Assembly (NCBI GenBank): GCA_021325555.1
Contig: JAJPGY010000013.1
Location: 158,284-222,283, forward strand
Source: Pseudomonadota bacterium
Lineage (GTDB): Bacteria > Cyanobacteriota > Vampirovibrionia > Obscuribacterales > Obscuribacteraceae
DNA length: 64,000 nucleotides
Direction of reading: 5' to 3'
Position numbers and translations under genes: made by a program
The notes under the pieces: model-generated
Database searches by the model: none
The model's input: the letters and a program-made list of their open reading frames with translations, nothing else
Told to the model about the DNA's origin: nothing
In this document: piece by piece, positions 1 to 9,138 of the stretch
Numbering within the stretch: position 1 is the first letter of the stretch
Layout of the letters: each line of letters begins with the position of its first letter

Positions 1-1964
1 CCATTTCCATAGCGCACAAGGACAGGCTGATGTTTTGACTCGTCTATGATTCTGAATTTTGTTGCTGCTTCCCGGAACCTGATAGCCAAACCCTGATCTG
101 CTTTCAGGTGGTCGTCTATTCGCTCTTTATCCAGATCCATTCCTTTAATCCAATAGAGGTGCCGGAAATAATCGCGGAAGCACTCCGGCGACAGGATATC
201 GTCCCGCGCCGCCCCAAGGATTTCCCGGCATGCTGATTCCATGTGGCGCAGGTGTCCGCGTGGGGTCGGCTTCCAGGGTATGAAAACGAAGACCTTACCG
301 TTAGCCAGCATACCTTCCCGGTTGCATCGGCCAGCTGCCTGCGCGATCGAGTCGAGACCCGAGAGCGCGCGAAAGACAACCGGAAAGTCCAGGTCCACGC
401 CCGCCTCTACCAGCTGGGTGCTGACCACCCGCACTGACTCACCGCGCTTCAACTTGACCTTAATTTCATTGATTACCCTTGACCGATGTTCGCCGCACAT
501 GTAACCGGACAGATGCATGGATCCCTCCGGCAGGAGCGCGTGCAGCGCCCTGCACTCATCCCTGGTGTTGACGATACACAGCACCTGATCGTACTCGGCG
601 ACCCTTGCTGCCAGTTGCTCTGGCTCCACCGATTTGCTCGTATCCTCTGGAAGAACTACGCTTGTTCTCTTCATCCTCTTGTACAGGTCCGCCGGGTCGG
701 GCACTATTTCTTTCACTTCCTGGAGGCCTTTGAAGCCCGCATTGCCGTCAGCCGCACTTAGCGCCGGCTGTGTCGCCGTGCTCAGGACGAACGTCAGCCC
801 ATATGAGCTCGCCAACTGCTCCATGGCGGCAACGATTGGTTTTAAAAACTCAGCCGGAATCAGTTGCGCTTCATCCAGGATGACAACGGAGTCGACCAAT
901 CTGTGCAGCTTGCGCGCTCGACTCGGCCGGGCGGCGAAAAGGGACTCGAAGAACTGAACGTTTGTAGTGACAATTATTGGCGCGTCCCAGTTCTCGGAGG
1001 CCAGCCTGCTCGTGACAGTTTCTAACTCCGGATCGAGATTGCTCTGGTGCTCGACCACGCAGTCACCGAATATCCCCCGCAGCACCTCTGCCGTCTGCTC
1101 AATTATGCTCGTATAGGGGATCACGTACACGATCCGTCGCTTCTTGTTCCTGTCTGCGTGCCGAACTGCAAACGCCATTGACGACAGCGTTTTGCCGCCA
1201 CCGGTCGGAACGGTCAAGGAGTAAATGCCCGGGTCGCCGTCAGCCGATTCGCGGCACCAGCCCAAGATCTCTGCTCGAATCTCGTTGACCTTGCTCTTGG
1301 GGGATTTCTGACAAATGTTCTCCAAATGCCGCTCCAGCAAAGGAGCCAGCGCGCTCAGGTCAGGGTACCGTGATCGCTCCCTTGACCTTGTCGGATTCAT
1401 GAACGCTTCCGTGTCCAGGAAGTCGGCATCCACCAGGCATGAGAAGAGCATCCGTATCCATAGCGCCGGCGATGAGCCTGCCGGCGGTTTGCTGCTCGGG
1501 ACCGGGTGCGTGAGGATAGCGGCCGGCGCTTCTGAAAGCACGCGCTTGAGAAGCTCCTCCTGCATGATTCTCTGGCTGAGCTGGGCGCGACCCGCATCTG
1601 CATTTTCCCAGTCCGGCAACCCTGCGTGGTGCCCGGCGACGATATACGCCAGCACCCTGCCTGCCTTGAATCTCTGGATTGCATGAATAGCGCCGGCCGT
1701 AGAATGATCTACCCTTCCCTTTCTACCTTCCAGGTGCGCCTCCGGGTCGTAGCCCGTGGCTGTTTTTATGTATGCCTGAAACTCTTTGCTGTACTTGCCC
1801 AGGTCGTGCCATAGTCCCGCCAGATAGGCCCAGTCCGAATTGCCGAAGGTCCCTGCGAATTCCCCTGCCAGCCTGGCCACGCCATACAAGTGATCCTCCA
1901 GCCGGTGCGTTTCCCACCGCCCCGGTTCGATTTCCCGCACATGTGCTATAGCGTCAGCGCTCAT
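1..1964 (-). CDS. cas3: CRISPR-associated nuclease/helicase Cas3 (3' end outside window)
   Basis: Cas3 is the type I CRISPR effector nuclease-helicase that Cascade recruits to degrade target DNA. One open minus-strand frame runs from ATG at 1964 to the left edge, 654 codons with no stop, so the C-terminus is missing. The N-terminal HD nuclease domain shows HDLGK at about residue 53, and further His/Asp residues (HH near 112, VDADF near 178) fit the family. The SF2 helicase follows: TVPTGGGKT (about 251-259), a DEAD-like LDEAQ motif, the STATQP motif, and QAAGRCNREG as motif VI. HD and helicase are fused in one chain. The subtype cannot be told from Cas3 alone; the remaining cas genes should lie downstream, to the left of the window. 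Confidence 0.93.
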   Translation of the reverse strand, partial: MSADAIAHVREIEPGRWETHRLEDHLYGVARLAGEFAGTFGNSDWAYLAGLWHDLGKYSKEFQAYIKTATGYDPEAHLEGRKGRVDHSTAGAIHAIQRFKAGRVLAYIVAGHHAGLPDWENADAGRAQLSQRIMQEELLKRVLSEAPAAILTHPVPSSKPPAGSSPALWIRMLFSCLVDADFLDTEAFMNPTRSRERSRYPDLSALAPLLERHLENICQKSPKSKVNEIRAEILGWCRESADGDPGIYSLTVPTGGGKTLSSMAFAVRHADRNKKRRIVYVIPYTSIIEQTAEVLRGIFGDCVVEHQSNLDPELETVTSRLASENWDAPIIVTTNVQFFESLFAARPSRARKLHRLVDSVVILDEAQLIPAEFLKPIVAAMEQLASSYGLTFVLSTATQPALSAADGNAGFKGLQEVKEIVPDPADLYKRMKRTSVVLPEDTSKSVEPEQLAARVAEYDQVLCIVNTRDECRALHALLPEGSMHLSGYMCGEHRSRVINEIKVKLKRGESVRVVSTQLVEAGVDLDFPVVFRALSGLDSIAQAAGRCNREGMLANGKVFVFIPWKPTPRGHLRHMESACREILGAARDDILSPECFRDYFRHLYWIKGMDLDKERIDDHLKADQGLAIRFREAATKFRIIDESKHQPVLVRYGN

Positions 1965-2018
1965 CAGTTGCTTACCTATCGACGGCTGAACGTCCGCCCC
2001 AAAACAATACTAGCGACC

Positions 2019-2043
2019 GAGACTGCAATACATCTGCAGTCTC
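2019..2043. promoter_or_regulatory. Inverted repeat upstream of cas3
   Basis: Two perfect 9-base arms, GAGACTGCA (2019-2027) and TGCAGTCTC (2035-2043), flank a 7-base spacer. The element sits 55 bases upstream of the cas3 start codon. No T-run follows on either strand, so an operator or a structured leader fits better than a terminator. Its function is inferred from position only. Confidence 0.4.
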
Positions 2044-2725
2044 TGAAGTGACCTCCTGACTCCAATTGTTCCTAGCCACATGGCGGCGACAACCAAACCC
2101 GTGACAAGTCTTCAACTGCAAGCTGTGCTCACCCGCCTCTGCCGGAGCGAGCACCCCCAGTTCGATCAGCTGCTTCAAGGGACGTGGCCACCCGTGTTAG
2201 CGCCAGCGTAAAACCGCGTATATTTGCCGTCGAGATGTCATGGAAAACCTCTGGCGGCAGGTGAGCTTTGGAGGTTAGGGACAGCGGCAAGCGGGTGAGT
2301 GGCAAAACACCTAACGGACCCCTGGTGAAGTACGAAGGCCCGTCAGTAGGGGGCGTGATGGGACAACTTGGCGTTGAGCGCGCTTGTGTTGAATTGGAGG
2401 GAGTCGGAGATACAAATGGCGGCTCGGCCGAATTCGAGCGGAACGCCCTCGGACACTCACGCCTGCCGCGACATTATTCGAAAACGGCTGGACAAGAACG
2501 GCCTGACTGCGGTTATCTCCGCTTCTCGACCGTCCGATACGTGGTTCTTCTCTGACGCCTGCGCCCTCTTGCTATAGCCGGTCGACAGAGCGCGGCGGCC
2601 ATTTCCGCTAAGCTGGGGGTGTGAGGTTCTCGCACGGGGAGCAAAGCGGCGCGTCATAAGGAATATTTGGTTAGGGAAATGCCGGGCAAGCCGTCTGGCA
2701 ACTATGATCTGCCTGGTGGACACCA
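2044..2725. other. Gap of about 680 bases with no convincing gene
   Basis: This stretch lies between cas3 and mrp. Short open frames exist on both strands, but none resembles a known family. The best is a 53-codon frame at 2416-2577 on the plus strand (ATG with GGAG seven bases upstream, no recognisable domain). I saw no CRISPR repeats, tRNA or insertion-sequence ends. It may hold the promoters of the divergent cas3 and mrp, or decayed sequence. Confidence 0.4.
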
Positions 2726-3820
2726 GTGGCGAGTGAATCTAGCAATATGGCATCGAGCAACCCGAGCGCCCCGTCGGTAGACCAGGTGCGGCAGGCGCTG
2801 TCGACCGTAATGGACCCGGATCTGCACCGGGACATTGTCAGCCTGGGCTTTGTCTCCGACATCTCAGTGGATGGATCCAGGGTGCACTTCAAGCTTACCC
2901 TGACAACCCCGGCCTGCCCGGTCAGGGACAAGCTGGAGTCCGAGTCTCGCCAGGCGGTCTCCCGGCTGCCCGGCGTCACCGAGGTGGACATGGAGACAAC
3001 GGCCGTCGTCGCCCCGCAGCGCAAGGTGCAGTCCAGAAAGCCGCTGGAAGGGGTAAAGCACGTGATCGCCGTGACGTCGGGCAAGGGGGGCGTCGGCAAG
3101 AGCACCGTCGCCGTCAATCTGGCCGTCGCGCTGGCAAAGCTGGGCGCCAGAGTAGGCCTTCTGGACAGCGACATCACAGGTCCCAACGTGCCGATGATGA
3201 TGGGCGTGGAGGACTACCAGCCGGTGGGACAGGACAACAAGATAATTCCGCCCGAGAACTACGGCGTCAAGTGCATGTCCATGTCCTTTTTCGTCTCCAG
3301 GGACACGCCGGTCATCTGGCGCGGGCCGATGCTGGACAAGGCGATCCGGCAGTTTCTCGGGGACGTGTCCTGGGGACAGCTCGATTACCTGATCGTGGAC
3401 ATGCCGCCGGGGACGGGCGACGCGCAGCTTTCGCTCATTCAGGCCACCCAGCTTTCCGGGGGCATCATCGTCACCACGCCCCAGGACGTCGCCCTGCTGG
3501 ACGGGCGCAAGGGGCTCGCCATGTTCAAGCAGATGGAGGTGCCGGTTCTCGGGTTCATCGAGAACATGAGCTATTTTGTCTGCCCGCATTGCCACGAGCG
3601 CTCCGAGATTTTCAGCCACGGCGGCGGGCGCAATCTGGCGGACGAGGCCGCGGTGCCGTTTCTGGGCGAGATCCCGCTCGACATATCGGTGCGCGAGGGC
3701 GGCGACGCCGGCAAACCGATTGTGGCCAGCGATCCCGACCATCCGGTCTCCAGGGCGTTCCTCGAGTGCGCTAAAAATGTGGCGGCCCAGATCAGCATCC
3801 ACGCCCTGGCCGCTGTCTGA
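2726..3820 (+). CDS. mrp: Mrp/ApbC-type iron-sulfur cluster carrier ATPase
   Basis: This cytosolic P-loop protein of the Mrp/NBP35 family binds and transfers Fe-S clusters to apo-proteins. Residues about 15-95 form a MIP18/DUF59-type domain (MDPDLHRDIVSLGFV). The ATPase domain starts near residue 110 with the deviant Walker A GKGGVGKST and continues with DSDITGPNVP and DMPPGTGDAQL. The conserved CPHC pair near residue 290 is the expected cluster ligand motif. The length (364 aa) is normal. The frame opens with GTG at 2726 behind GGTGGA; an ATG at 2747 is an alternative start. Confidence 0.95.
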   Translation: MASESSNMASSNPSAPSVDQVRQALSTVMDPDLHRDIVSLGFVSDISVDGSRVHFKLTLTTPACPVRDKLESESRQAVSRLPGVTEVDMETTAVVAPQRKVQSRKPLEGVKHVIAVTSGKGGVGKSTVAVNLAVALAKLGARVGLLDSDITGPNVPMMMGVEDYQPVGQDNKIIPPENYGVKCMSMSFFVSRDTPVIWRGPMLDKAIRQFLGDVSWGQLDYLIVDMPPGTGDAQLSLIQATQLSGGIIVTTPQDVALLDGRKGLAMFKQMEVPVLGFIENMSYFVCPHCHERSEIFSHGGGRNLADEAAVPFLGEIPLDISVREGGDAGKPIVASDPDHPVSRAFLECAKNVAAQISIHALAAV

Positions 3821-3933
3821 AAATGGCCCCGGCAACGGGCGAGGCCGCGCGAGCTTAATATATACGCGGCGGCTGCGGCGGGCGAAGTAGCGGTATCATA
3901 TTTGGCGGCCTGGTCCGCGCACGGTCGCCTTCG

Positions 3934-5625
3934 ATGCTTCAAGAGCTGGACATAAAAGACTTTGCCCTGATCGAGCACATACGCGTGCCGTTCACGTCCG
4001 GGCTCAACGTCCTCACCGGCGAAACCGGGGCCGGCAAGTCCATCGTCATCGACGCGCTGAACGCGGTTCTCGGCGGCAAGGTAGGACCGGCGGTCATCCG
4101 CGCCGGGGCCGAAAAGGCGGTGATCGAAGCCGCCTTCGCCCAGACGCCGGACGTGTCGGCCTGGCTGAAACAGCAGGAGCTGCAGGGCGAAGAGTCCGAG
4201 CAGCTAGTGGTGGCGCGCGAGATCACAAAAAACGGATCGCGGTTCCGCATCAATGGAACGCTGGTCAACAGCTCGATCTTGCAGGAGCTGCGCGCCAGGC
4301 TGCTGTCCATCCACGCGCAGCACGAGGCGCGCACGCTCCTTTCCCCGCAGGCCCAACTGGAACTCCTCGACGGGCTGGGCGACTCGCATCACAAGAAACT
4401 GAAGGAGCAGGTGCGGACACAGTATGCCCGCCGGCGCGATCTCTGCCAGCAGTTGAAGGAGATGCGGATCTCGGAAGAGGAGCGCCTGCGCTTGCTCGAC
4501 TTCGCCCGCTTCCAGCTTATGGAGCTGGAAGAAGCCGCCCTCGGCGATCCGCAAGAGGACGCGAGGGTGGAGCAGGAGTGCCGGCTTCTGGAAAACGTGA
4601 GCGCCCTGGAGATGAGCGCCGGGGCCGCCCAGAGATTGCTTGCCGGGGCCGACGGCGACGAAGCGCCTGCGGCCGTCGATCTGATGCAGGAGGCGCTCGC
4701 CCGGGTGGAAACAGCATGCGAGCTGGACGCCGGACTGTCCGTGGTGCGCGAGCGCCTGCAGAGCTGCCTGGAGACAATCGAAGAATCGGCGCGCCACCTC
4801 CGGCGATACCGCGAAGCGCTCGATACCGACCCCGAGAGCCTGGCCGCCCTGCAGGCGCGGCTGGCGCAGCTGGCCGCCGTCAAGCGCAAATACGGCCCGG
4901 GGCTCGCCGAGGCCATCTCACGCCGCGGTGAGCTCGCCGCCGAAGTCCGCCGGCTCGAGAACGCGCAGGCGGCCGCCTCCGAGCTCGAAAGCGAGATTGC
5001 CGAAATCGATCTCCGGCTCGGCAAGCTGGCCGGCGAGCTGTCATCGGCCAGGCGCAGGCTGGCGCGGAGCCTGTCGGCCGATATTCAAAAGATCCTCTGC
5101 GAGCTGGGCATGGATCGCTGCCGGTTCGACATCTCCTTCGAGCAGGTCGAGGTCGGCGCCAACGGCCAGGATCGCCTGGAGTTCCTGATCGCGCCAAACC
5201 CGGGCCAGCCGCCCGCCCCCGTATCCAGGATCGCCTCCGGCGGCGAGCTGTCCCGCGTGATGCTTTCCATCAAGTCGATCTTCGCCGGAGCGGATCACGT
5301 GGCCACCGTGGTCTTCGACGAGATCGACACGGGGCTCAGCGGGCGCGTGCTCAAGACCGTTCGCGATCAGCTCTCCAGGCTCGCCCGCTCGCACCAGATC
5401 CTCTGCATCACCCACCAGCCGATTATCGCCTCCGTGGCCGATAACCACATCGTGGTGGCAAAATCGCAGACCGCCGACGCCACCGCCGTCACCATCTCCG
5501 TTCTGGACGAGGCCAGACGCGTGCAGTCGCTGGCCGAAATGGCGAGCGGCCACGCCAATCGCGAGGAGGCGCTGGAGTTTGCCCGCTCGCTGATTGCCGA
5601 AGGCGTGCGTGCTCGCCAGGGCTGA
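3934..5625 (+). CDS. recN: DNA repair protein RecN
   Basis: RecN is an SMC-like ATPase that acts at DNA double-strand breaks. The N-terminus carries the family signature (LQELDIKDFALIEHI, then GETGAGKS as Walker A, about residues 30-37). A long coiled-coil region occupies roughly residues 160-380. The C-terminal half has the ABC signature SGGELSRVML and the Walker B VVFDEIDTGLSG, followed by a conserved ITHQP. Length 563 aa is normal. It starts 113 bases after mrp in the same direction. No LexA box was identified in the gap. Confidence 0.95.
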   Translation: MLQELDIKDFALIEHIRVPFTSGLNVLTGETGAGKSIVIDALNAVLGGKVGPAVIRAGAEKAVIEAAFAQTPDVSAWLKQQELQGEESEQLVVAREITKNGSRFRINGTLVNSSILQELRARLLSIHAQHEARTLLSPQAQLELLDGLGDSHHKKLKEQVRTQYARRRDLCQQLKEMRISEEERLRLLDFARFQLMELEEAALGDPQEDARVEQECRLLENVSALEMSAGAAQRLLAGADGDEAPAAVDLMQEALARVETACELDAGLSVVRERLQSCLETIEESARHLRRYREALDTDPESLAALQARLAQLAAVKRKYGPGLAEAISRRGELAAEVRRLENAQAAASELESEIAEIDLRLGKLAGELSSARRRLARSLSADIQKILCELGMDRCRFDISFEQVEVGANGQDRLEFLIAPNPGQPPAPVSRIASGGELSRVMLSIKSIFAGADHVATVVFDEIDTGLSGRVLKTVRDQLSRLARSHQILCITHQPIIASVADNHIVVAKSQTADATAVTISVLDEARRVQSLAEMASGHANREEALEFARSLIAEGVRARQG

Positions 5626-5646
5626 CGGCGAAAGGAGGATCGGGGT

Positions 5647-6195
5647 TTGAAGATTCTGTCCCGGGTTTGCGCCCTGATTGACCGCGGATATCAAATGCTG
5701 GCCGCCGGCGGCGGCTTTCTTCAGCCGATCGTGCTTCTGGTGTTTCGCCTTTATTTCGGCTGGCAGCTGTTCGGCATCGGCAGGGGGAAGCTGCTCCACC
5801 ACGACGACGTAACGGACTATTTCACCAGCCTTCACATCCCCGCCCCGGGGCTCAACGCCTGGTTTATCGGCGGCCTGGAATGCTTCGGCGGCCTGTTGCT
5901 GGCAGCCGGGCTGGCCAGCAGGCCGGTGGCCCTGCTTCTGGCCGGCTCGATGACCGGCGCCTACCTGATCGACCCGGACGAGCGCGCCAAGGTGCTGAAC
6001 ATCCTTCACGATCCGGACAGTTTTCTCGCCGCCGACCCGTTCTTCTACTGGCTGACGGCCATCCTCGTGCTCGCCTTCGGGCCGGGGATCTGCTCGCTGG
6101 ATCGCCTCTTGCATGCCCTGGTTCGCCGGCGCCTGTGCCCGCCGGACCGCCCGGAGGCGGCGCCGCCAGGGCAGGGGAGCACGTTGCCGTTCTGA
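5647..6195 (+). CDS. DoxX-family membrane protein
   Basis: This 182-aa integral membrane protein looks like the DoxX/DoxD family: several hydrophobic helices (about 22-40, 75-95, 100-115, 130-150) with the typical helix-1 pattern of a large aromatic residue next to GWQLFGIGRGKL. DoxX proteins are usually tied to redox or thiol metabolism; the substrate here is unknown. The start is TTG at 5647, chosen because a strong Shine-Dalgarno AAAGGAGGA ends about eight bases before it. The gene follows recN by 21 bases and is probably co-transcribed. The C-terminal 30 residues are charged and cytosolic. Confidence 0.8.
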   Translation: MKILSRVCALIDRGYQMLAAGGGFLQPIVLLVFRLYFGWQLFGIGRGKLLHHDDVTDYFTSLHIPAPGLNAWFIGGLECFGGLLLAAGLASRPVALLLAGSMTGAYLIDPDERAKVLNILHDPDSFLAADPFFYWLTAILVLAFGPGICSLDRLLHALVRRRLCPPDRPEAAPPGQGSTLPF

Positions 6196-6215
6196 AACGC
6201 GGGCCGCTTGGCAAG

Positions 6216-6245
6216 TTGACGGTTAACGCTCCTCTTTAATAGAAT
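6216..6245 (+). promoter_or_regulatory. Sigma-70-like promoter for tRNA-Gln (and bL25)
   Basis: A -35 box TTGACG (6216-6221) and a -10 box TAGAAT (6240-6245) are separated by 18 bases, each one mismatch from consensus. The predicted start near 6252 lies about ten bases before the mature tRNA end at 6263, as expected for a tRNA promoter. Confidence 0.6.
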
Positions 6246-6262
6246 GGCTATTCGCGCTATAT

Positions 6263-6334
6263 TGGGGCGTCGCCAAGTGGTAAGGCACCTGGTTTTGGTC
6301 CAGGCATTCCGAGGTTCGAATCCTTGCGCCCCAG
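6263..6334 (+). tRNA. tRNA-Gln (anticodon TTG)
   Basis: A full 72-base cloverleaf can be folded. The acceptor stem is TGGGGCG (6263-6269) with CGCCCCA (6327-6333) and G as discriminator. The anticodon stem CCTGG/CCAGG holds the loop TTTTGGT with anticodon TTG, and the T-arm carries GGTTCGAATCC. The 3' CCA is not encoded. The bL25 gene starts 50 bases downstream, so the two may share a transcript. Confidence 0.97.
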
Positions 6335-6384
6335 GTGGTTTTTCGGCGTCCGACGCCGGATGGCAGCAGATCGAGGGAAAAACA

Positions 6385-7029
6385 ATGGTGGAGAAATTTA
6401 AGCTGAAACTGGAGCCCCGTCAGGCCAGGACACCGAACCGGCTCAGACAGCAAGGCAAGATCCCGGCGACCATCTACGGGCGGGGCGTCGAGTCCCGGTC
6501 CGTGCAGGTAGACGCCAGGGAGTTCTCCCGGCTGCCGGCAGCGGCCTTTTCTCACATCATCGAGCTGGTCGGCGAGGACGACGCCAACCTGAGCGCCCTG
6601 GTGCGCAACGTGCAGCGCCGCTCGACCACGCACGAGGTGCTTAACATCGAGTTCTACCGCGTGCAGGCCGACCGCAAGCTTACCGTGGCGGTTCCCTTGA
6701 AGTTCGTGGGCGTGTCGCCGGCGGTCAAGCTGGGCGGGCAGCTCATCGAGTTCCACCACGAGGCCGAGGTGGAGTGCCTGCCGGCCGATATTCCGGATTC
6801 CATCACGGTCGACCTCGAGCAGATAACGGAGCTCGACCAGGGCATCCACTTCTCCGATCTGAAGGTGCCTGCGGGCGTGGAGATTCTCAACCCGGCCGAG
6901 GAGATAGTGGTTCGCGTGGCCACGCCGCGCGCGGCCGAGGAAGCACCCAGGGCCGAGGCGGCGGCAGAAGCAGAGGCAGCGGCGGCGGAAGCAGCGCCTG
7001 CAGCCGCGGCGGGCAAAGAGAAGGATTAA
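6385..7029 (+). CDS. rplY: Ribosomal protein bL25 (Ctc form)
   Basis: This is a 5S-rRNA-binding protein of the large ribosomal subunit. The N-terminal L25 domain (KLEPRQARTPNRLRQQGKIPATIYGRG) is followed by the beta-rich TL5/Ctc C-terminal domain (up to about residue 180), so it is the long, two-domain form. The last 30 residues are an Ala/Glu-rich tail. I start it at ATG 6385 behind GAGGG; the open frame extends upstream to 6244 but that part is the tRNA-Gln gene. Length 214 aa fits the Ctc type. Confidence 0.95.
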   Translation: MVEKFKLKLEPRQARTPNRLRQQGKIPATIYGRGVESRSVQVDAREFSRLPAAAFSHIIELVGEDDANLSALVRNVQRRSTTHEVLNIEFYRVQADRKLTVAVPLKFVGVSPAVKLGGQLIEFHHEAEVECLPADIPDSITVDLEQITELDQGIHFSDLKVPAGVEILNPAEEIVVRVATPRAAEEAPRAEAAAEAEAAAAEAAPAAAAGKEKD

Positions 7030-7033
7030 GCGC

Positions 7034-8227
7034 TCAGCCTTCGCTGGCGGCCTTCGATTCGCCTGCCCGGGCCGCGGGCAGGCGAGACGCGGGCGCCGGG
7101 GTCGCCGCCTCGGGCGGCGCCGGCACGGCCGCTGCGCTTTCGCCGCGGGCCGCCACCTCGCTCTGCGCTCTGGACACCTGCTCCTTATCGGCCAGCGGCA
7201 GGCGGACGGTAAAAGTGGAGCCCTTGTTGAGCTCGCTTTCCAGGTCGATGCTCCCGCCGTGCGCCTTGAGAATGGTCAGCGCAATCGCCAGCCCCAGCCC
7301 GGTGCCCCCGCCGTACAACCGGCTGCGCGTGCGGGAGCGCTCGATGCGATAGAAGCGATCGAAAATGCGCTGCTGATCCGCCGGGGCGATGCCGATCCCG
7401 GTGTCGATCACCCGGACGATGGCCTGGGAGTTGCTGGAGCGCAGGGTGACGGTCACCTTGCCACCGCCCTGGGTGGCCTTTATGGCGTTGTTGGTCAGGT
7501 TGAGGAAAACCTGCTTGAGCCGGTCGCCGTCAGCAAAAACCCAGACCGGCTTCTGGGGAAGGATGAACTGGATCTCGATCTGCTCGGGGGCTATGACCAT
7601 CACCGTGTCCTCCACCGAGGAGAGAACCCCGCGCAGATCAATCACCTCCTGCTGGCTTATCACCGCCTGCCCGGCATCGGCGCGAGCCAGTTGCAGGAGA
7701 TCGGAGACCAGGCGGATAAGCCGCCCGGACTCGTCGGAGATGGTTTGCAGGGCCTCGGACAGCAGGTGGTGGTCGATGCTCTCGCGCCGGCGTTGCAGGA
7801 GCTTGGTGTAGCCTTGAATCGAGGTGAGCGGCGTGCGCAGCTCGTGGGAGGCGTCGGCGACGAACTGGCACTGAATGTTGAGCGACTCTTCCAGGCGGTT
7901 GAGCAGCCGATTGAAGGACTTGCGGAGCTCGAAGGTCTCCAGCGGCTCGTTGGGGTCGAGATCGAGGCGCTGGCGGATGTCCATCGTAGCCAGCTTGGTG
8001 GTGGCCTGCAGGAGCTGCCGCAGGGGGGCGAGCACGGCCCCGGCCAGGAACCAGTTGACCACGACAAGCGCCGGCAGCAGCGGCAGATACCAGAGGAGAT
8101 CGAAGAGGCGAAAGCCGTTGAAGCCGACCACGATCAGGTGGCAGATGAGAATCGCCGGGATGCAGGACGCCGACATGACAAGCGCCATGCGCGCCCGCAT
8201 TGATCGTGACCATTGAAACTTACCCAT
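7034..8227 (-). CDS. Membrane sensor histidine kinase
   Basis: A 397-aa two-component kinase. Two hydrophobic helices (about 12-35 and 43-66) have almost no loop between them, so it likely senses within the membrane or cytosol rather than outside. A HAMP linker follows (about 62-115), then the HisKA H-box DASHELRTPLTSIQGY with H128. The HATPase domain has N-box (NLTNNAIKA), DTGIGI and GGTGLGLAI. The C-terminal 50 residues are an Ala/Pro-rich tail. There is no response regulator next to it; the neighbouring bL25 gene converges on it with a four-base gap. Confidence 0.92.
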   Translation of the reverse strand: MGKFQWSRSMRARMALVMSASCIPAILICHLIVVGFNGFRLFDLLWYLPLLPALVVVNWFLAGAVLAPLRQLLQATTKLATMDIRQRLDLDPNEPLETFELRKSFNRLLNRLEESLNIQCQFVADASHELRTPLTSIQGYTKLLQRRRESIDHHLLSEALQTISDESGRLIRLVSDLLQLARADAGQAVISQQEVIDLRGVLSSVEDTVMVIAPEQIEIQFILPQKPVWVFADGDRLKQVFLNLTNNAIKATQGGGKVTVTLRSSNSQAIVRVIDTGIGIAPADQQRIFDRFYRIERSRTRSRLYGGGTGLGLAIALTILKAHGGSIDLESELNKGSTFTVRLPLADKEQVSRAQSEVAARGESAAAVPAPPEAATPAPASRLPAARAGESKAASEG

Positions 8228-8267
8228 CTGCCATATCCCTGGAGAGGTTGCCGGCCTTGCCTCCTTA

Positions 8268-9059
8268 TCATTTATGCCCCGGCCGGCGGTAATTTTCAGT
8301 AAGCAGCTTTAAGATCGGCTCATGAACAGCCGGATTGGACACCAGGCAGCTGCCGGTGTAGACGGACTGTCCGCCGGCAAGATCTGAGTACCTGCCGCCG
8401 GCCTCCTCGGTGAGTATCTTCATCGGGGCCAGATCCCAGGGTGAGACGCCGACCTCCAGCCCCGCCTCCGCCTTGCCCTCGCAAACCAGGGCGAAGGTCA
8501 GGTAATCGCCGAGCCCGCGCTGCCGGTACGTGCTGCCCACCAGGCGGGTGAAACCCTCCCAGTAGCCCAGGGACAGGATGCGGGCCGGGGAGCCATAGCT
8601 TATCTGCGCGCAGGACAGGTCGGCGCAGTCGGAGACGCTTATGCGCTGCCCGTTCTTGTGCGCGCCGCCACCGGTCTCGGCCCAGTAGGTGTCACCTACC
8701 GCCGGAGCATGGACCACCCCGACCACGATCTCCCCTGCCTGCTCCAGCGCCAGGAGGGTGGAAAAAATCGGGATCCCGCGCGCGTAGTTGTAGGTGCCGT
8801 CGATCGGATCGATTATCCACTTCCGCCGGGAATGCGGCTCAAAGCTGCCCCCTTCCTCCTCGCCCAGAATATCGTCGCCGGGAAAGCAGGCGGCGATCTC
8901 CCGCCGGATGAGCTGCTCGCACTGCCGGTCGGCCACCGTCACCGGGGAGCCGTCCGCCTTGGTCCGGGCGTCCACCCCGGCCTTGAAGTGGCGCATGGCG
9001 ATCTCGCCTGCCTGCTTGCAGACGTCGATGGCAAAAGACAGCTCCCTGCTCTGCGGCAT
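8268..9059 (-). CDS. Inositol-monophosphatase-family phosphatase (HisN-like)
   Basis: A 263-aa Mg-dependent, lithium-sensitive-type sugar phosphatase. All metal-site motifs are visible: DGSPVTVADR (about 36-45), GEEEGG (66-71), DPIDGTYNY (84-92) and the C-terminal SPWDLAPM. Family members hydrolyse inositol phosphates, histidinol phosphate, PAP or fructose bisphosphate. The ADGSPVT and DPIDGTYNY variants are those often seen in histidinol-phosphatase HisN, which I favour but cannot prove. The start at 9059 has GGGGG a few bases upstream. It lies 40 bases upstream of the histidine kinase in the same direction. Confidence 0.88.
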   Translation of the reverse strand: MPQSRELSFAIDVCKQAGEIAMRHFKAGVDARTKADGSPVTVADRQCEQLIRREIAACFPGDDILGEEEGGSFEPHSRRKWIIDPIDGTYNYARGIPIFSTLLALEQAGEIVVGVVHAPAVGDTYWAETGGGAHKNGQRISVSDCADLSCAQISYGSPARILSLGYWEGFTRLVGSTYRQRGLGDYLTFALVCEGKAEAGLEVGVSPWDLAPMKILTEEAGGRYSDLAGGQSVYTGSCLVSNPAVHEPILKLLTENYRRPGHK

Positions 9060-9138
9060 GGCAACACCCCCTTCGATCAGAAGTATAGCCTTGAAAGGCG
9101 ATGCCGGGCCCGGCCGCTGCAGCCGGGCGCCGGCAGCG

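Noticed and set aside
1972..2178. 68-aa minus-strand frame upstream of cas3
   Set aside because: No recognised domain, weak start, and it covers the inverted repeat near 2019.
2268..2555. 95-aa plus-strand frame in the gap, at first reminiscent of intron debris
   Set aside because: No intron or reverse-transcriptase motif can be read; composition looks non-coding.
1..2725. CRISPR array near cas3
   Set aside because: No direct repeats with regular spacing are present here.
2864..3835. 323-aa frame antisense to mrp
   Set aside because: Typical shadow frame in GC-rich coding DNA; mrp is certain in the other strand.
5041..6114. 357-aa frame antisense to recN and the DoxX gene
   Set aside because: It covers two clear genes and has the His/Gln/Gly-rich look of an antisense frame.
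6244..6384. Open frame upstream of bL25 that would lengthen the protein
   Set aside because: It runs through tRNA-Gln, and a good start with GAGGG lies at 6385.
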